Shown: one piece after another, positions 35,616-43,803 of the stretch
How the letters are laid out: each line of letters begins with the position of its first letter
Numbering within the stretch: the first letter of the stretch is position 1
Assembly: GCA_021325275.1 (NCBI GenBank)
Contig: JAJPHL010000059.1
Span: 124,001 to 188,000, forward strand
Source: Terriglobia bacterium
GTDB taxonomy: Bacteria > Acidobacteriota > Terriglobia > JAJPHL01
Direction: 5' to 3'
Length of the DNA: 64,000 nucleotides
The notes under the pieces: generated by a model
The model's input: only the letters and a program-made list of their open reading frames with translations
What the model was told of the DNA's origin: nothing
The model's database searches: none
Made by a program: the position numbers and the translations under genes

Positions 35616-38600
35616 TTACTTGTCGGACGCAGGCGCCGTCAGCGCCTTGGTCGCTTCCTCCAAGTGATCCTTCATCTTGAGAAGCGGTACGCCTTCATCC
35701 AGCCACTTCGGCGCCGGCTGATCCTTCAGGTAATGATCGAAGAACGCCCGCATGCGCACGGTGTAGTCCTTCATGTTTTCCGGATGCGTCAGGCCGTGAT
35801 TTTCGCCCTTGTACTCAAGCAGCACAACGGGCTTGCCCATGCGCTTCAGGGTATTGAAGTACTCGATGCCTTGCGTTTGATCCACCGCGCCGTCGCGATC
35901 GTTGTGCAGAATGATCAGCGGCGTTTTCACGTTCGACGCGTGAAACACCGGCGAGTTCCGCACGTAGGCGTCCATGTTTTCCCAATAGCCGCCCTTGAAG
36001 CGGCCTTGACTCGCTTCGAAGATCGCGCCGTTGCCGCCGCCGGTATTCTTGTAGATCAAGCTGTACATGCTGACCATGTCGGTGAGCGGCGCGCCCGCCA
36101 CCGCGGCGTGGAAAATGTCGGTCTGCGTGACGAGGAACGCGGTTTGATAGCCGCCCCACGAGTGACCGTGAATGCCCACACGCGCCGCGTCGACCACGCC
36201 CGTGGCGATCGCCGCTTTCACCGCTGGGACAACGCACCACACCGCTGACATGCCGGGATCGTTCACCTTGTACACGATGTCCGGCTCGAAGAACGCGTAT
36301 CCGTTGCTTGTGTAGTGCGCGATGTTCGATCCGTTGTAGGCGGGCTGCGGGAATTGATTCGTGGCCTGCGTCAGTTTTTCGTAGATGTAAACGATCGTGG
36401 GATACTTCTTGCCCGGCTCGTAGTTCGCCGGCAGCCACAACGCGCCTTGCAGTTTGTCGCCCTTGACGCTGACGTAATCGACAATCTTCACGCCGCTGGT
36501 CCACGACAAGTTTTTCTGCTGCGGATCGGCATCGGTGATCTTTGGCGACGCCGTGAGATTCGCGTCGGTCACGTGGAAATCCGGAAACTCCTTGTAGTTT
36601 TCACGCGTGTAGAGATAGACCGGCGCGTGCTTGGCTTTCATCACCGTTGAAAACTCCGCATCGTCCCATTGCAGCATTTTTACGCCGGCCGCGCCCGGCT
36701 CGATGCGGCCGACGCCGCCTTTTTTCGTGTATTCGGCGAAGGCTTGCAGATAAATCGGCTCTTTCAAATCGAGGCCTTTGTCGTTGCCGCCGCCGAATCC
36801 GCCGCGGCCGCCGCCCGCCCCTGGGCCGCCGGCCGATTCTTCATCAAAACGCAACGGACGGCGATAGCGAATCGAATCTTTCTTGCCGTTCACGGTGAGA
36901 TTTACACCGGAACTTCCATCGGCCGCGACCTTCCAAATGTCCCAACCGTCGGAAAGCAGCACGGTCGACGAATCCTTCGACCATCCAAATGACTGGCGCG
37001 GCGGCTTCACCACGTTGTGATCGTCCTCGGTGTCGATGAACGACGTGGCGAGCTTCGACGTAAGGTCGGTGCTCTTGCCGCTCGCGAGATCGAGCGCGAA
37101 ATACTGGCCGTCCTGGTAGTAAAGCAGCTTCGATCCGTCGGGAGATTCATTGAAGACATGCTCGGCGTGCTTCAGCGCCAGCGTGCGCTTGCCCGTGGCG
37201 GGGTCGATGGCGTACACGTCTTCCACGCGGCGGCCGTCGAGGTTCGTCATGCGCTCGTAGGCGCGAACGTCCACGCCGAAGCCCATTTTGTTTTCCGCGC
37301 CCAGCGTGACCGTGCGCACCGACTCGTCGCCGAGACGCAGGAATTTCTTTTCCGCGGGAATGTACTCGCAGAGATAGCTGAAATTCTTGTCGGCATTTTC
37401 CTGAATCTGTTGCTGCGACTGTAGACGGGAATCCTTGTAATGCCACAAGACGAGCGTCGGCTGATCGGGCGGCGGGTCTTGCTGGCGGCCGGCGGGCGGT
37501 CCGGTGGGCGCTTCGCCGCCTTCCGTCATCGCGTCACGCGCGCCGCCCGCGTTCTTCTTCGGCGCCACCTCGTGAATGCCGAACGTCACCGCCGCGAGAC
37601 TCTCGCGCCACTGCGGCGCGCGACTCGGGCTGATGGTCATGCCGGCGGGGAAACTCGAATCGGACTTGGGATCGAACGTGACTTTCGTAACTTGGCCGGA
37701 ACTCAGATCCTTGAACGCCACGAGCGAGTACAGCTTGTCCTCAAAGCCTTTGTCGTCGACGCCCTTGACGGCGGCGAGCGCGTCGCCCTTCTCGGTCCAA
37801 GTTAGCGATTTGTACGACGCGGCAGCGCTATCGAGCACCTGCACCGCGCCCGAGTTCATGTTGCGCAGTTCGATTCCGTTGCCCGCTTTGTCCTGCGCGT
37901 CGACAATCCACGCGAAGTAGTCGCCTTTTTTGTCGAACGCGAATTCCGAGACGTTGCCGATGGCCATTTCGCTTCCGCTTGCGAGATCGTACAACAGCAA
38001 GTCGCTACCTGAGGGACGCTCGGGTGGCGTCGCACCACCTGGACCAGCAGCCGCACCACCACCGGGCGCGCCGGCGGCGGGGCCCGCACCTGCGCCAGCG
38101 CCCGCCGCTCCCGCTTCGGTCGCCGGATAACGATGTAGCGCGATCGCCGCGGATTTCTCTCCAGAGAACGCGAACCGCCGTGTCTTTTCAAATTCCATTT
38201 TCTTGCCCGTGGCGAGTTCCACCAACAGGACCTTCGTCTGGATCGGCCGGCGAGCGGCGCGCATGCGCCGCGCATCGCGCGTCAACGGATACGCGGTGAA
38301 CGCAACGAACTTGCCGTCGTCGGAAAATGTAGGACCGCTTCCCGCGGGGAACGTATTTCCACCGGGCTGCGGCGGCGTTCCCGCAGGCGGCAGCGGCGTG
38401 GACGCCGCGCGATCGCCGATCGGGTAGCGGTCTTCTTTGCCCGTTTTCAGGTTGCGAACCACAACGTCGGCGTTGCCTTCGGCCGGCGCGAGTCGATAAG
38501 CGAAGTACGCACCGTCATTGGTGATGGTCGGCGATTGAATGCGCTTCCACGCCAGGATGTCGGTGAGCGTCATGCCGTGCTGGGACTCGCCAGCGGCGAA

Positions 38601-38663
38601 CGCGAGGGCAAAGCAGGCAATCAGTGAGAAGGCAAACAGGGCGCGCGTGTTGAGGTATCGCAT
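35616..38663 (-). CDS. secreted S9-family (prolyl oligopeptidase-type) peptidase
   Basis: A 1015-residue exported serine peptidase. Signal peptide 1-24 (ALFAFSLIACFALAFAAG). Residues about 30-700 form a WD/propeller-like N-terminal domain, with a low-complexity Gly/Ala/Pro insert near 190-225 and others near 105 and 395. The alpha/beta hydrolase domain carries the nucleophile Ser835 (GHSWGGYQ), Asp924 (HNDRDGAVD) and His956 (GENHGLTHP). TACAAT (38672-38677) lies 8 bases before the ATG. Likely role: degradation of peptides in the periplasm or outside the cell. The HEAT-repeat gene follows directly. Confidence 0.92.
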   Translation of the reverse strand: MRYLNTRALFAFSLIACFALAFAAGESQHGMTLTDILAWKRIQSPTITNDGAYFAYRLAPAEGNADVVVRNLKTGKEDRYPIGDRAASTPLPPAGTPPQPGGNTFPAGSGPTFSDDGKFVAFTAYPLTRDARRMRAARRPIQTKVLLVELATGKKMEFEKTRRFAFSGEKSAAIALHRYPATEAGAAGAGAGAGPAAGAPGGGAAAGPGGATPPERPSGSDLLLYDLASGSEMAIGNVSEFAFDKKGDYFAWIVDAQDKAGNGIELRNMNSGAVQVLDSAAASYKSLTWTEKGDALAAVKGVDDKGFEDKLYSLVAFKDLSSGQVTKVTFDPKSDSSFPAGMTISPSRAPQWRESLAAVTFGIHEVAPKKNAGGARDAMTEGGEAPTGPPAGRQQDPPPDQPTLVLWHYKDSRLQSQQQIQENADKNFSYLCEYIPAEKKFLRLGDESVRTVTLGAENKMGFGVDVRAYERMTNLDGRRVEDVYAIDPATGKRTLALKHAEHVFNESPDGSKLLYYQDGQYFALDLASGKSTDLTSKLATSFIDTEDDHNVVKPPRQSFGWSKDSSTVLLSDGWDIWKVAADGSSGVNLTVNGKKDSIRYRRPLRFDEESAGGPGAGGGRGGFGGGNDKGLDLKEPIYLQAFAEYTKKGGVGRIEPGAAGVKMLQWDDAEFSTVMKAKHAPVYLYTRENYKEFPDFHVTDANLTASPKITDADPQQKNLSWTSGVKIVDYVSVKGDKLQGALWLPANYEPGKKYPTIVYIYEKLTQATNQFPQPAYNGSNIAHYTSNGYAFFEPDIVYKVNDPGMSAVWCVVPAVKAAIATGVVDAARVGIHGHSWGGYQTAFLVTQTDIFHAAVAGAPLTDMVSMYSLIYKNTGGGNGAIFEASQGRFKGGYWENMDAYVRNSPVFHASNVKTPLIILHNDRDGAVDQTQGIEYFNTLKRMGKPVVLLEYKGENHGLTHPENMKDYTVRMRAFFDHYLKDQPAPKWLDEGVPLLKMKDHLEEATKALTAPASDK

Positions 38664-38717
38664 GACTCGGGATTGTACCGCATCGCTCTACCGAGTCGAA
38701 GTGATAAAATCACAGGT

Positions 38718-38930
38718 ATGGAGTTTGGAGTTTCCCACGACCGCGCGGAAGAGGATATTCTGGCAAAGGCCGCTTGGTTCCAGTCTTTATCGCTGGAAGA
38801 GCGGATGGACTTGTTGTGCGAGTACACAGACATGATCCTGGAGAATAATCCGGGCATTGTGAACCAGCCGAGACCAGATGATCCACCGCCTTCAGAGCGC
38901 GTTCGAATCGTTTCGCTCCCACGAAGTTAA
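38718..38930 (+). CDS. small protein paired with nucleotidyltransferase, antitoxin candidate
   Basis: A 70-residue acidic protein (EFGVSHDRAEEDILAKAAWFQSLSLEERMDLLCEYTD region helical, then Pro-rich tail). No known family recognised. Its last 53 bases overlap the start of the nucleotidyltransferase gene, an arrangement typical of toxin-antitoxin or regulator-enzyme pairs. TAAAAT lies 7 bases before the ATG, and no Shine-Dalgarno sequence is seen. Confidence 0.7.
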   Translation: MEFGVSHDRAEEDILAKAAWFQSLSLEERMDLLCEYTDMILENNPGIVNQPRPDDPPPSERVRIVSLPRS

Positions 38931-39321
38931 GTACCTGGTGATCGGCGGCGTCGCCGCGATCCTCTATGGAGTGCCACGCGCCACTCTTGATCTCGACATT
39001 TTGATCGAAGGATCTGTCGAAAATGCCCGTCGCCTGCTTCAAGCGATGGAGGCGGCTGGGTTCGGCACGGCCGCGCTCGTAACACCGGAAGAAGTGGCCG
39101 CGACTGAAGTTACGATCTTTCGTGATCGTGCGCGAATCGACGTGCAAACATCCACGCCTGGCATCGACTTCGCCGCAGCTTGGGAACGGCGCGAAGAAAT
39201 GACCTTTCAGGGTGTGCGATTCTATGTCGCTTCGAAGGAAGACTTGATCGCGTCGAAGGAAGCCGCCGGGCGCCCGCGCGATTTGGAAGACGTGCGAATC
39301 TTGCGTCTGCAGAAAGACTAA
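38878..39321 (+). CDS. nucleotidyltransferase, AbiEii/MNT-like
   Basis: A 147-residue nucleotidyltransferase-fold protein. YLVIGGVAAILYGVPRATLDLDILIEG (residues 19-45; read here as the GGVAAILYG helix and the R-x-T-x-D-x-D metal site) is the active-site pattern of AbiEii-type and DUF6036-like proteins. It lies in another frame overlapping the 70-residue gene by 53 bases and ends 1 base before the convergent DUF3224 gene. It could be a toxin that modifies RNA or protein; no test of this is possible from sequence. Confidence 0.82.
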   Translation: MIHRLQSAFESFRSHEVKYLVIGGVAAILYGVPRATLDLDILIEGSVENARRLLQAMEAAGFGTAALVTPEEVAATEVTIFRDRARIDVQTSTPGIDFAAAWERREEMTFQGVRFYVASKEDLIASKEAAGRPRDLEDVRILRLQKD

Positions 39322-39322
39322 A

Positions 39323-39721
39323 TCACTTGCCGCCCATCGTGTATTCGAAATCATAAAAGTGCTTGCCGTCCTCAATCTTGATCGTCATCGACCCCGAGAT
39401 TCCCGCAAGGCGGCCGGTGCCGGAGTCCGGCACCACCGTGACCGAAAGCATCGGCGTACCGCGCGTCATCGTGCCGGAGTGCTGCAGGACGAACGTGCCG
39501 GTGCGCCCGTCGAGCGTTGCCAGCACGCGCTCGATCGCCACATAGGCGGCTGATCCCTTGGTCGCGGTGACGGCGGACAGCATTTCGACTTTGCTCGTGC
39601 CTTCGATGGCGCCGTGAAATTGCTTCTCGCCCGTCATGCGCGCGAGAGTGTTTCCGTCGTTCGCGTTTTCCGATTGCGAGATCATTTGTACTTCGAATGT
39701 TCCGGTGGCGTGTTTGGTCAT
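39323..39721 (-). CDS. DUF3224 family protein
   Basis: A 132-residue protein matching DUF3224 (dirigent-like beta-barrel): TKHATGTFEVQM, EKQFHGAIEGTSKVEML, KGSAAYVAIERVLATLDGRTG, FVLQHSGTMTRG, VVPDSGTGRLAGISGSMTI, then DGKHFYDFEY. No function is established. The start at 39721 matches the family N-terminus. A frame extending upstream to 39943 overlaps the radical SAM gene and is not needed. Confidence 0.9.
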   Translation of the reverse strand: MTKHATGTFEVQMISQSENANDGNTLARMTGEKQFHGAIEGTSKVEMLSAVTATKGSAAYVAIERVLATLDGRTGTFVLQHSGTMTRGTPMLSVTVVPDSGTGRLAGISGSMTIKIEDGKHFYDFEYTMGGK

Positions 39722-39807
39722 TGTGGCGGTCCCTAAAAGGAAATAGATGAGTAATGCGTGCATCGCCACATCATGGGCGAAATAAAAGCAAATGTCAAGA
39801 GGGAGCC

Positions 39808-41247
39808 CTAATTCACGCTCACAATTTCTTCGGTGTCCCACGCGCGACGCCGCACCGCACGCACAACTTTCTGCAAGTTTTGCCGATTGGTCAGCCGCTT
39901 GGCCAGCGACAACAAGGACCGCGGCTTGGTGTAGAAGCGCCAATACGCATTACGCTGAATCTTGCGCAGCGCTTCCGGCGTGAGTTGCTCGCTGTGGACT
40001 GTGGGGAAAAGCTGGTCGAGTTCGGCGCGTCCTTGGTCGGTCATTTCGCCGAAGCGGCCGCTCTGCATGTCGGTGCGCATCACCGTGCCCTTGAACGGCG
40101 TGACGATGGAAATGAAGATGGAGTCGAGCGGTGCGTGCATCGCGAAGTCGATGGTCTCGCGAACTTCCTCGGGCGTCTCGCCGGGAAAGCCGATCATGAA
40201 GAATCCCGACACTTCGATGCCGTGGCGGCGGCCCCAGCGCACCGTTTCCATCGCGCGATCGACTTTCAGGTGCTTGCGGATCAGGTTTTGGAACTTGCCC
40301 GACACGGTTTCAATCGCGATGGCCATGAAGTGCGCGCCCGCGCGCGCCATTTCCGTGACCAGCTCCTCGTCGAAGCGGTCTCCTCTCACGCCATTGGGAA
40401 ATTGCAGATGCACGCGCAGGCCGCGCTCGACGATTCCGCGGCAAATGGTCTTGGCACGTTCGAGGTCGAAATTGAAAATGTCGTCCACCACCATGAATTC
40501 CTCGACGCCGTAGCGGCGGACCAGATGCTCCATTTCGTCGAGCACCATTTCCGGCGGTGTGCCGCGGAATTTCTTGCCGTGGATCGTGTGACAGTACGAA
40601 CAATGATACGGACAGCCGCGGCTGGTGACCATTTGCACGACGCGATTCGATTTCGGGAAATGCCAGGGCGAGTCGAGCAGGAAATATTTTTCGAGATTCA
40701 GCAGATCGTACGCCGGCAGCGGCAGTTCTTCCATCGCGGGGATCGGGGCTGATCCGTTGCGATGAACCACGCCGCCGTGCACGCTCCACAGCCCGGGAAT
40801 GGCCGCGGTGTCCGCGCCTGTTTCGAGCGCGTCGAGCAGCGCGGTCAGCGGCATTTCGCCCTCACCGACGGCGACGTAGTCCACCGCGCCCGTCGCCAAA
40901 CACTCTTCCGGATCCCCGGAAGGATGCGCACCGCCGAACACCACGATGATCCCGGGATGCGCTTGCTTCAGCCGCTTCGCTTCTTCGACGGCTTGCGGCA
41001 ATTCGCAAGTCATGCAACCGATCCCGGCCACGCGGACTCCATTGTTGCGAATATGCGCGTCTACTACATCGTGCGTCACGTCGTCGAAGACGTGATCGAA
41101 GATGGCGGCGGAGTGTCCATGCTCGCGCAGCCACGCGGCGAGATGAACGTAGTTGATCGGTACGTTTTGGATGTAACGATTGGCGCGGGCCATCGGCCGG
41201 ATGAATACGGTCTGCATAGGTGACGGTTCCGCTGGCGCTACTACCAC
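39808..41247 (-). CDS. B12-binding-domain radical SAM protein
   Basis: A 479-residue radical SAM enzyme. The first 150 residues form a cobalamin-binding-type Rossmann domain (INYVHLAAWLREHG, GCMTCELPQAVEEAKRLK, VVFGGAHPSGDPEE, VDYVAVGEGE). The radical SAM cluster motif is Cys-x3-Cys-x2-Cys in SRGCPYHCSYCHTIHG (Cys212, 216, 219). GFFMIGFPGETPEEV is the usual later beta-strand motif. The family includes methylthiotransferases and P- or C-methylases; substrate unknown. The GTG at 41247 is preferred because TAATCT lies exactly 6 bases upstream; ATG at 41217 is the alternative. Confidence 0.9.
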   Translation of the reverse strand: MVVAPAEPSPMQTVFIRPMARANRYIQNVPINYVHLAAWLREHGHSAAIFDHVFDDVTHDVVDAHIRNNGVRVAGIGCMTCELPQAVEEAKRLKQAHPGIIVVFGGAHPSGDPEECLATGAVDYVAVGEGEMPLTALLDALETGADTAAIPGLWSVHGGVVHRNGSAPIPAMEELPLPAYDLLNLEKYFLLDSPWHFPKSNRVVQMVTSRGCPYHCSYCHTIHGKKFRGTPPEMVLDEMEHLVRRYGVEEFMVVDDIFNFDLERAKTICRGIVERGLRVHLQFPNGVRGDRFDEELVTEMARAGAHFMAIAIETVSGKFQNLIRKHLKVDRAMETVRWGRRHGIEVSGFFMIGFPGETPEEVRETIDFAMHAPLDSIFISIVTPFKGTVMRTDMQSGRFGEMTDQGRAELDQLFPTVHSEQLTPEALRKIQRNAYWRFYTKPRSLLSLAKRLTNRQNLQKVVRAVRRRAWDTEEIVSVN

Positions 41248-41253
41248 TCTAAC

Positions 41254-41259
41254 AGATTA
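41254..41259 (-). promoter_or_regulatory. -10 hexamer TAATCT, leaderless layout for the B12 radical SAM gene
   Basis: On the minus strand TAATCT is followed by 6 bases and then the GTG at 41247. No Shine-Dalgarno sequence is present. Confidence 0.45.
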
Positions 41260-42093
41260 CGGCGTGCCTGGCGGGTGCTGCGACTCCGCGATCAGTTCCG
41301 GGGTGATCTTGAGGAAGTCGCGGCAATCCACAATCTGATGCATACGGATCGACTTGACGACGATGCGCGCGTCAATCGCCACATTCATTTTGCTCATGAG
41401 CCACGCACCGTCGTCCAGGCGGGTTTGCTCGAAGAAGATGTCGCCCTTGCGCATCGATGCCGCCAGGCCGCCGAGAATATTAGCGTCGCCGGTAAGATGC
41501 GCTTCAGCGCGCACGATTTCGAACTCCGCGGCGTCGAACCAGATTTTGCCGGCCACTTTATTGAGCACGTGATCGATCATGTGCGGCGTCGGCAGGTCTT
41601 TGCTTTTCGGCTCGAGCGAAAGGATGTATGCCGGCCGGCCTTGGATCGTCTCGGTGCCGGCGAGTTTCCAGTTGTAGCGGGCGACTAGCGCCGCGTTGAA
41701 CGAAATGTCTTCTTCCTCTTGATTGTGCTTGCGCGGTTTCCTCTGATTCTGACGGCCTTCCGCCAACACCTTCTGCTCGCGATCCCACTGCGCTCTTCGC
41801 TCGGCGTCGGAAATGGGCTTGCCGTCCTTCTCTAGGAGGCGCCCTACGCGAATCTCGGGCGTGAGCGGCACGATTCGCACCAGGCGGTCGTTGTGCTTGG
41901 TCACTTTGCCCTTGGAATCGTACTCTTCGCCGATTTCGTGCGAGGTCCAAACATATTTGCGATCGAATTTCTGCGCGTCGGACCATGCGTATCGCTCGAC
42001 GGCCTTGCGCAGGATTTCGTCAGTGGTCGGCGTGACTTGATCGGGCGCCGCGGCCGGCGGAGACATCGCCAACAAAAACACAAATGCCAACAT
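41257..42093 (-). CDS. exported protein of unknown function
   Basis: A 278-residue protein with a signal peptide (LAFVFLLAMSPPAAA, 1-16). The mature part is beta-rich with a charged insert (GRQNQRKPRKHNQEEED near 113-130) and strands such as IQGRPAYILSLEP and AGKIWFDAAEFEIVRAEAHLTG, which recall the LolA/outer-membrane lipoprotein sorting-like fold common in Acidobacteriota. That link is tentative. AAGGAGG 8 bases before the ATG is the best Shine-Dalgarno site in this part of the window. Its 3' end overlaps the promoter of the radical SAM gene. Confidence 0.78.
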   Translation of the reverse strand: MLAFVFLLAMSPPAAAPDQVTPTTDEILRKAVERYAWSDAQKFDRKYVWTSHEIGEEYDSKGKVTKHNDRLVRIVPLTPEIRVGRLLEKDGKPISDAERRAQWDREQKVLAEGRQNQRKPRKHNQEEEDISFNAALVARYNWKLAGTETIQGRPAYILSLEPKSKDLPTPHMIDHVLNKVAGKIWFDAAEFEIVRAEAHLTGDANILGGLAASMRKGDIFFEQTRLDDGAWLMSKMNVAIDARIVVKSIRMHQIVDCRDFLKITPELIAESQHPPGTP

Positions 42094-42253
42094 GCCTCAT
42101 GCCTCCTTGTTGGTAATCATACGGCCTGGGCCGTCGCGCGGTTTCAGAAAATCGCAGCGACATGCCGCCTAATGGCCGAACACGTGCTGCACGCGTTGAC
42201 CAATGCCCCATCTCGCCGCAACAGGTGTAGGATAGACTTGATCGTGGATCGCT

Positions 42254-42565
42254 ATGGACGACACGTTGGTGAGGATCAAGCGAGCCGTTCTCGCCCAGCA
42301 GTTCGGATTCAGCGAGAAGGCTCGTTGGGAGATGGCTGCCGATGGCATCAGTGAACTCGACGTAGCCGAATCCATTGTGAATGCTGTCGCGATTTATAAG
42401 AGGCTGCGGTCACGGAGTCCACTCAGGCCTGAACGAAGGGAGTATCTTTACGTGATCGTCAGCCCGAACCTCCTCGGCGTACCGATCTACTCCAAAGGCA
42501 AGCTGGTTGCTATTGGAGGACGCGATTATTTCTACTTCTTGATTTCTGCCAAGCACTCGACGTGA
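42254..42565 (+). CDS. DUF4258-like putative toxin
   Basis: A 103-residue basic protein. FSEKARWEMAADGISELDVAESIVNA, then REYLYVIVSPNLLGVPIYSKGKL and YFYFLISAKHS, resemble DUF4258 / RelE-related toxins. It is followed after 12 bases by a YgiT-type zinc-finger protein, which is a common antitoxin partner. The toxin-first order matches mqsR-mqsA. No Shine-Dalgarno site or clear promoter was found; the 160 bases upstream hold no other gene. Confidence 0.72.
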   Translation: MDDTLVRIKRAVLAQQFGFSEKARWEMAADGISELDVAESIVNAVAIYKRLRSRSPLRPERREYLYVIVSPNLLGVPIYSKGKLVAIGGRDYFYFLISAKHST

Positions 42566-42577
42566 CGGACGAACCAT

Positions 42578-42799
42578 ATGACGATTTTGAAGAGTTGCCC
42601 AAATTGTGGAAGCAAGCGTTTCAAGAAGGTCAAGCGGGACCTTCGGGAAGAATACGAGGGAGAGGCCTACGTCGTTCGAGCACTTGAGTTTCAGGAATGC
42701 CCAGTCTGCGGCGAACGGCTGTTCGGCCCCGACGCTATGCGGCGGATCGAGGAAGTCTCGCCTGCGTATTCCAAGCGCGGCGCCCGCCGAGTGGCTTAG
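42578..42799 (+). CDS. YgiT-type zinc-finger protein, putative antitoxin
   Basis: A 73-residue protein with two CxxC knuckles: CPNCGSK (residues 7-13) and CPVCGER (near 41-47), the layout of YgiT/MqsA N-terminal zinc domains. It ends without the MqsA helix-turn-helix, so it may bind the toxin but not DNA, or act with another repressor. Start ATG at 42578, 12 bases after the DUF4258-like gene. Confidence 0.8.
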   Translation: MTILKSCPNCGSKRFKKVKRDLREEYEGEAYVVRALEFQECPVCGERLFGPDAMRRIEEVSPAYSKRGARRVA

Positions 42800-42876
42800 C
42801 ACGTTCGCGCGCAGGGCCGTTTACCCCGATTGTCACACCCACAAAAGCTTTACTTGCGCGGTTTTTTCCTCTGGCG

Positions 42877-42882
42877 TAGCAT
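42877..42882 (+). promoter_or_regulatory. promoter of ku: TTGCGC-N17-TAGCAT, leaderless layout
   Basis: TAGCAT ends 6 bases before the ku ATG at 42889. TTGCGC (42854-42859) lies 17 bases upstream of it as a plausible -35. There is no Shine-Dalgarno sequence. Confidence 0.55.
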
Positions 42883-42888
42883 GGATCT

Positions 42889-43791
42889 ATGGCAGCTTCG
42901 GTTTGGTCCGGTTACGTCACCTTCGGGCTGATTTCCATACCCGTAAAACTGTTTTCCGCGGCGCGTAGCGAGTCGATTGGCTTCAACCAATTGCATCGCG
43001 AATGCCTGTCGCGCCTCAAACAGCAGATGATCTGCCCCGTACACGACCGCCCCGTGACGCGCGACGAAATCGTCAAGGGCTACGAGTACGAAAAAGACCG
43101 CTACATCACCGTGGAGGCCGACGAAATCAAGAAAGTGGAGCCGAAGACCGCCAAGGCCATGGAGATTCTCGAGTTCGTCCCGGTGAATCAAGTGGACCCT
43201 GTGTACTTCGACGCCAGCTATCACCTCGTCCCCGACGAGCCGGGTAAGAAGGCGTATCAATTGCTCCGCGCCGCGCTCGAGAAGAGCGGATATCTGGGCA
43301 TCGCGCACGTCTCCATGCACAATCGAGAGTACACCGTGGTGCTGCGGCCGAACGGCAAAGGGCTGATGGCGCATTCGATGTTCTATCAGAATGAAGTGCG
43401 CAAGCTCGAAGAGATCGGCGGCGTCGACGACGTGGAAGTGAAGGACAAGGAATTAGCGCTCGCCAACACCTTGATCGAAAGCCTCGCCGGAAATTTCGAC
43501 CCGTCGAAATATCACGACGCGTTTGCCGATCAATTGCGTTTGCTGATCGAGGCCAAGGTCCAAGGGCAGCCAGTGGTGGAATCCGAAAAACCGGCGCACA
43601 TGGCTCCGGTGGTCGATTTGATGGCGGCGTTGAAGCAGAGTCTCGAGCAGATGAAGAAAACTCCTGGGAAAGCCACGGCGCCTGTGGTAGAAATAAACGC
43701 GCCAAAGGCCCAGGCCGGCGCGAAAGCGCACGACGAAGAAACGGCATCCCCCAGCCGTTCGCGTCGCACGGCGTCGCGGCCCAAGCGTTAG
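42889..43791 (+). CDS. ku: non-homologous end-joining protein Ku
   Basis: Bacterial Ku, 300 residues, a ring-forming protein that binds DNA double-strand ends and recruits LigD. The start SVWSGYVTFGLISIPVKLFSAARS and the segments GYEYEKDRYITVEADEIKKV, FVPVNQVDPVYFDASYHLVPD, HNREYTVVLRPNGKGLMAHSMFY are diagnostic. The last 60 residues are a Lys/Ala-rich tail (PGKATAPVVEIN...RSRRTASRPKR), as in other bacterial Ku proteins where it contacts DNA. LigD is not in the window. The MerR-HTH/TPR gene starts 12 bases after its stop. Confidence 0.96.
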   Translation: MAASVWSGYVTFGLISIPVKLFSAARSESIGFNQLHRECLSRLKQQMICPVHDRPVTRDEIVKGYEYEKDRYITVEADEIKKVEPKTAKAMEILEFVPVNQVDPVYFDASYHLVPDEPGKKAYQLLRAALEKSGYLGIAHVSMHNREYTVVLRPNGKGLMAHSMFYQNEVRKLEEIGGVDDVEVKDKELALANTLIESLAGNFDPSKYHDAFADQLRLLIEAKVQGQPVVESEKPAHMAPVVDLMAALKQSLEQMKKTPGKATAPVVEINAPKAQAGAKAHDEETASPSRSRRTASRPKR

Positions 43792-43803
43792 ACGACAAAT
43801 ATC

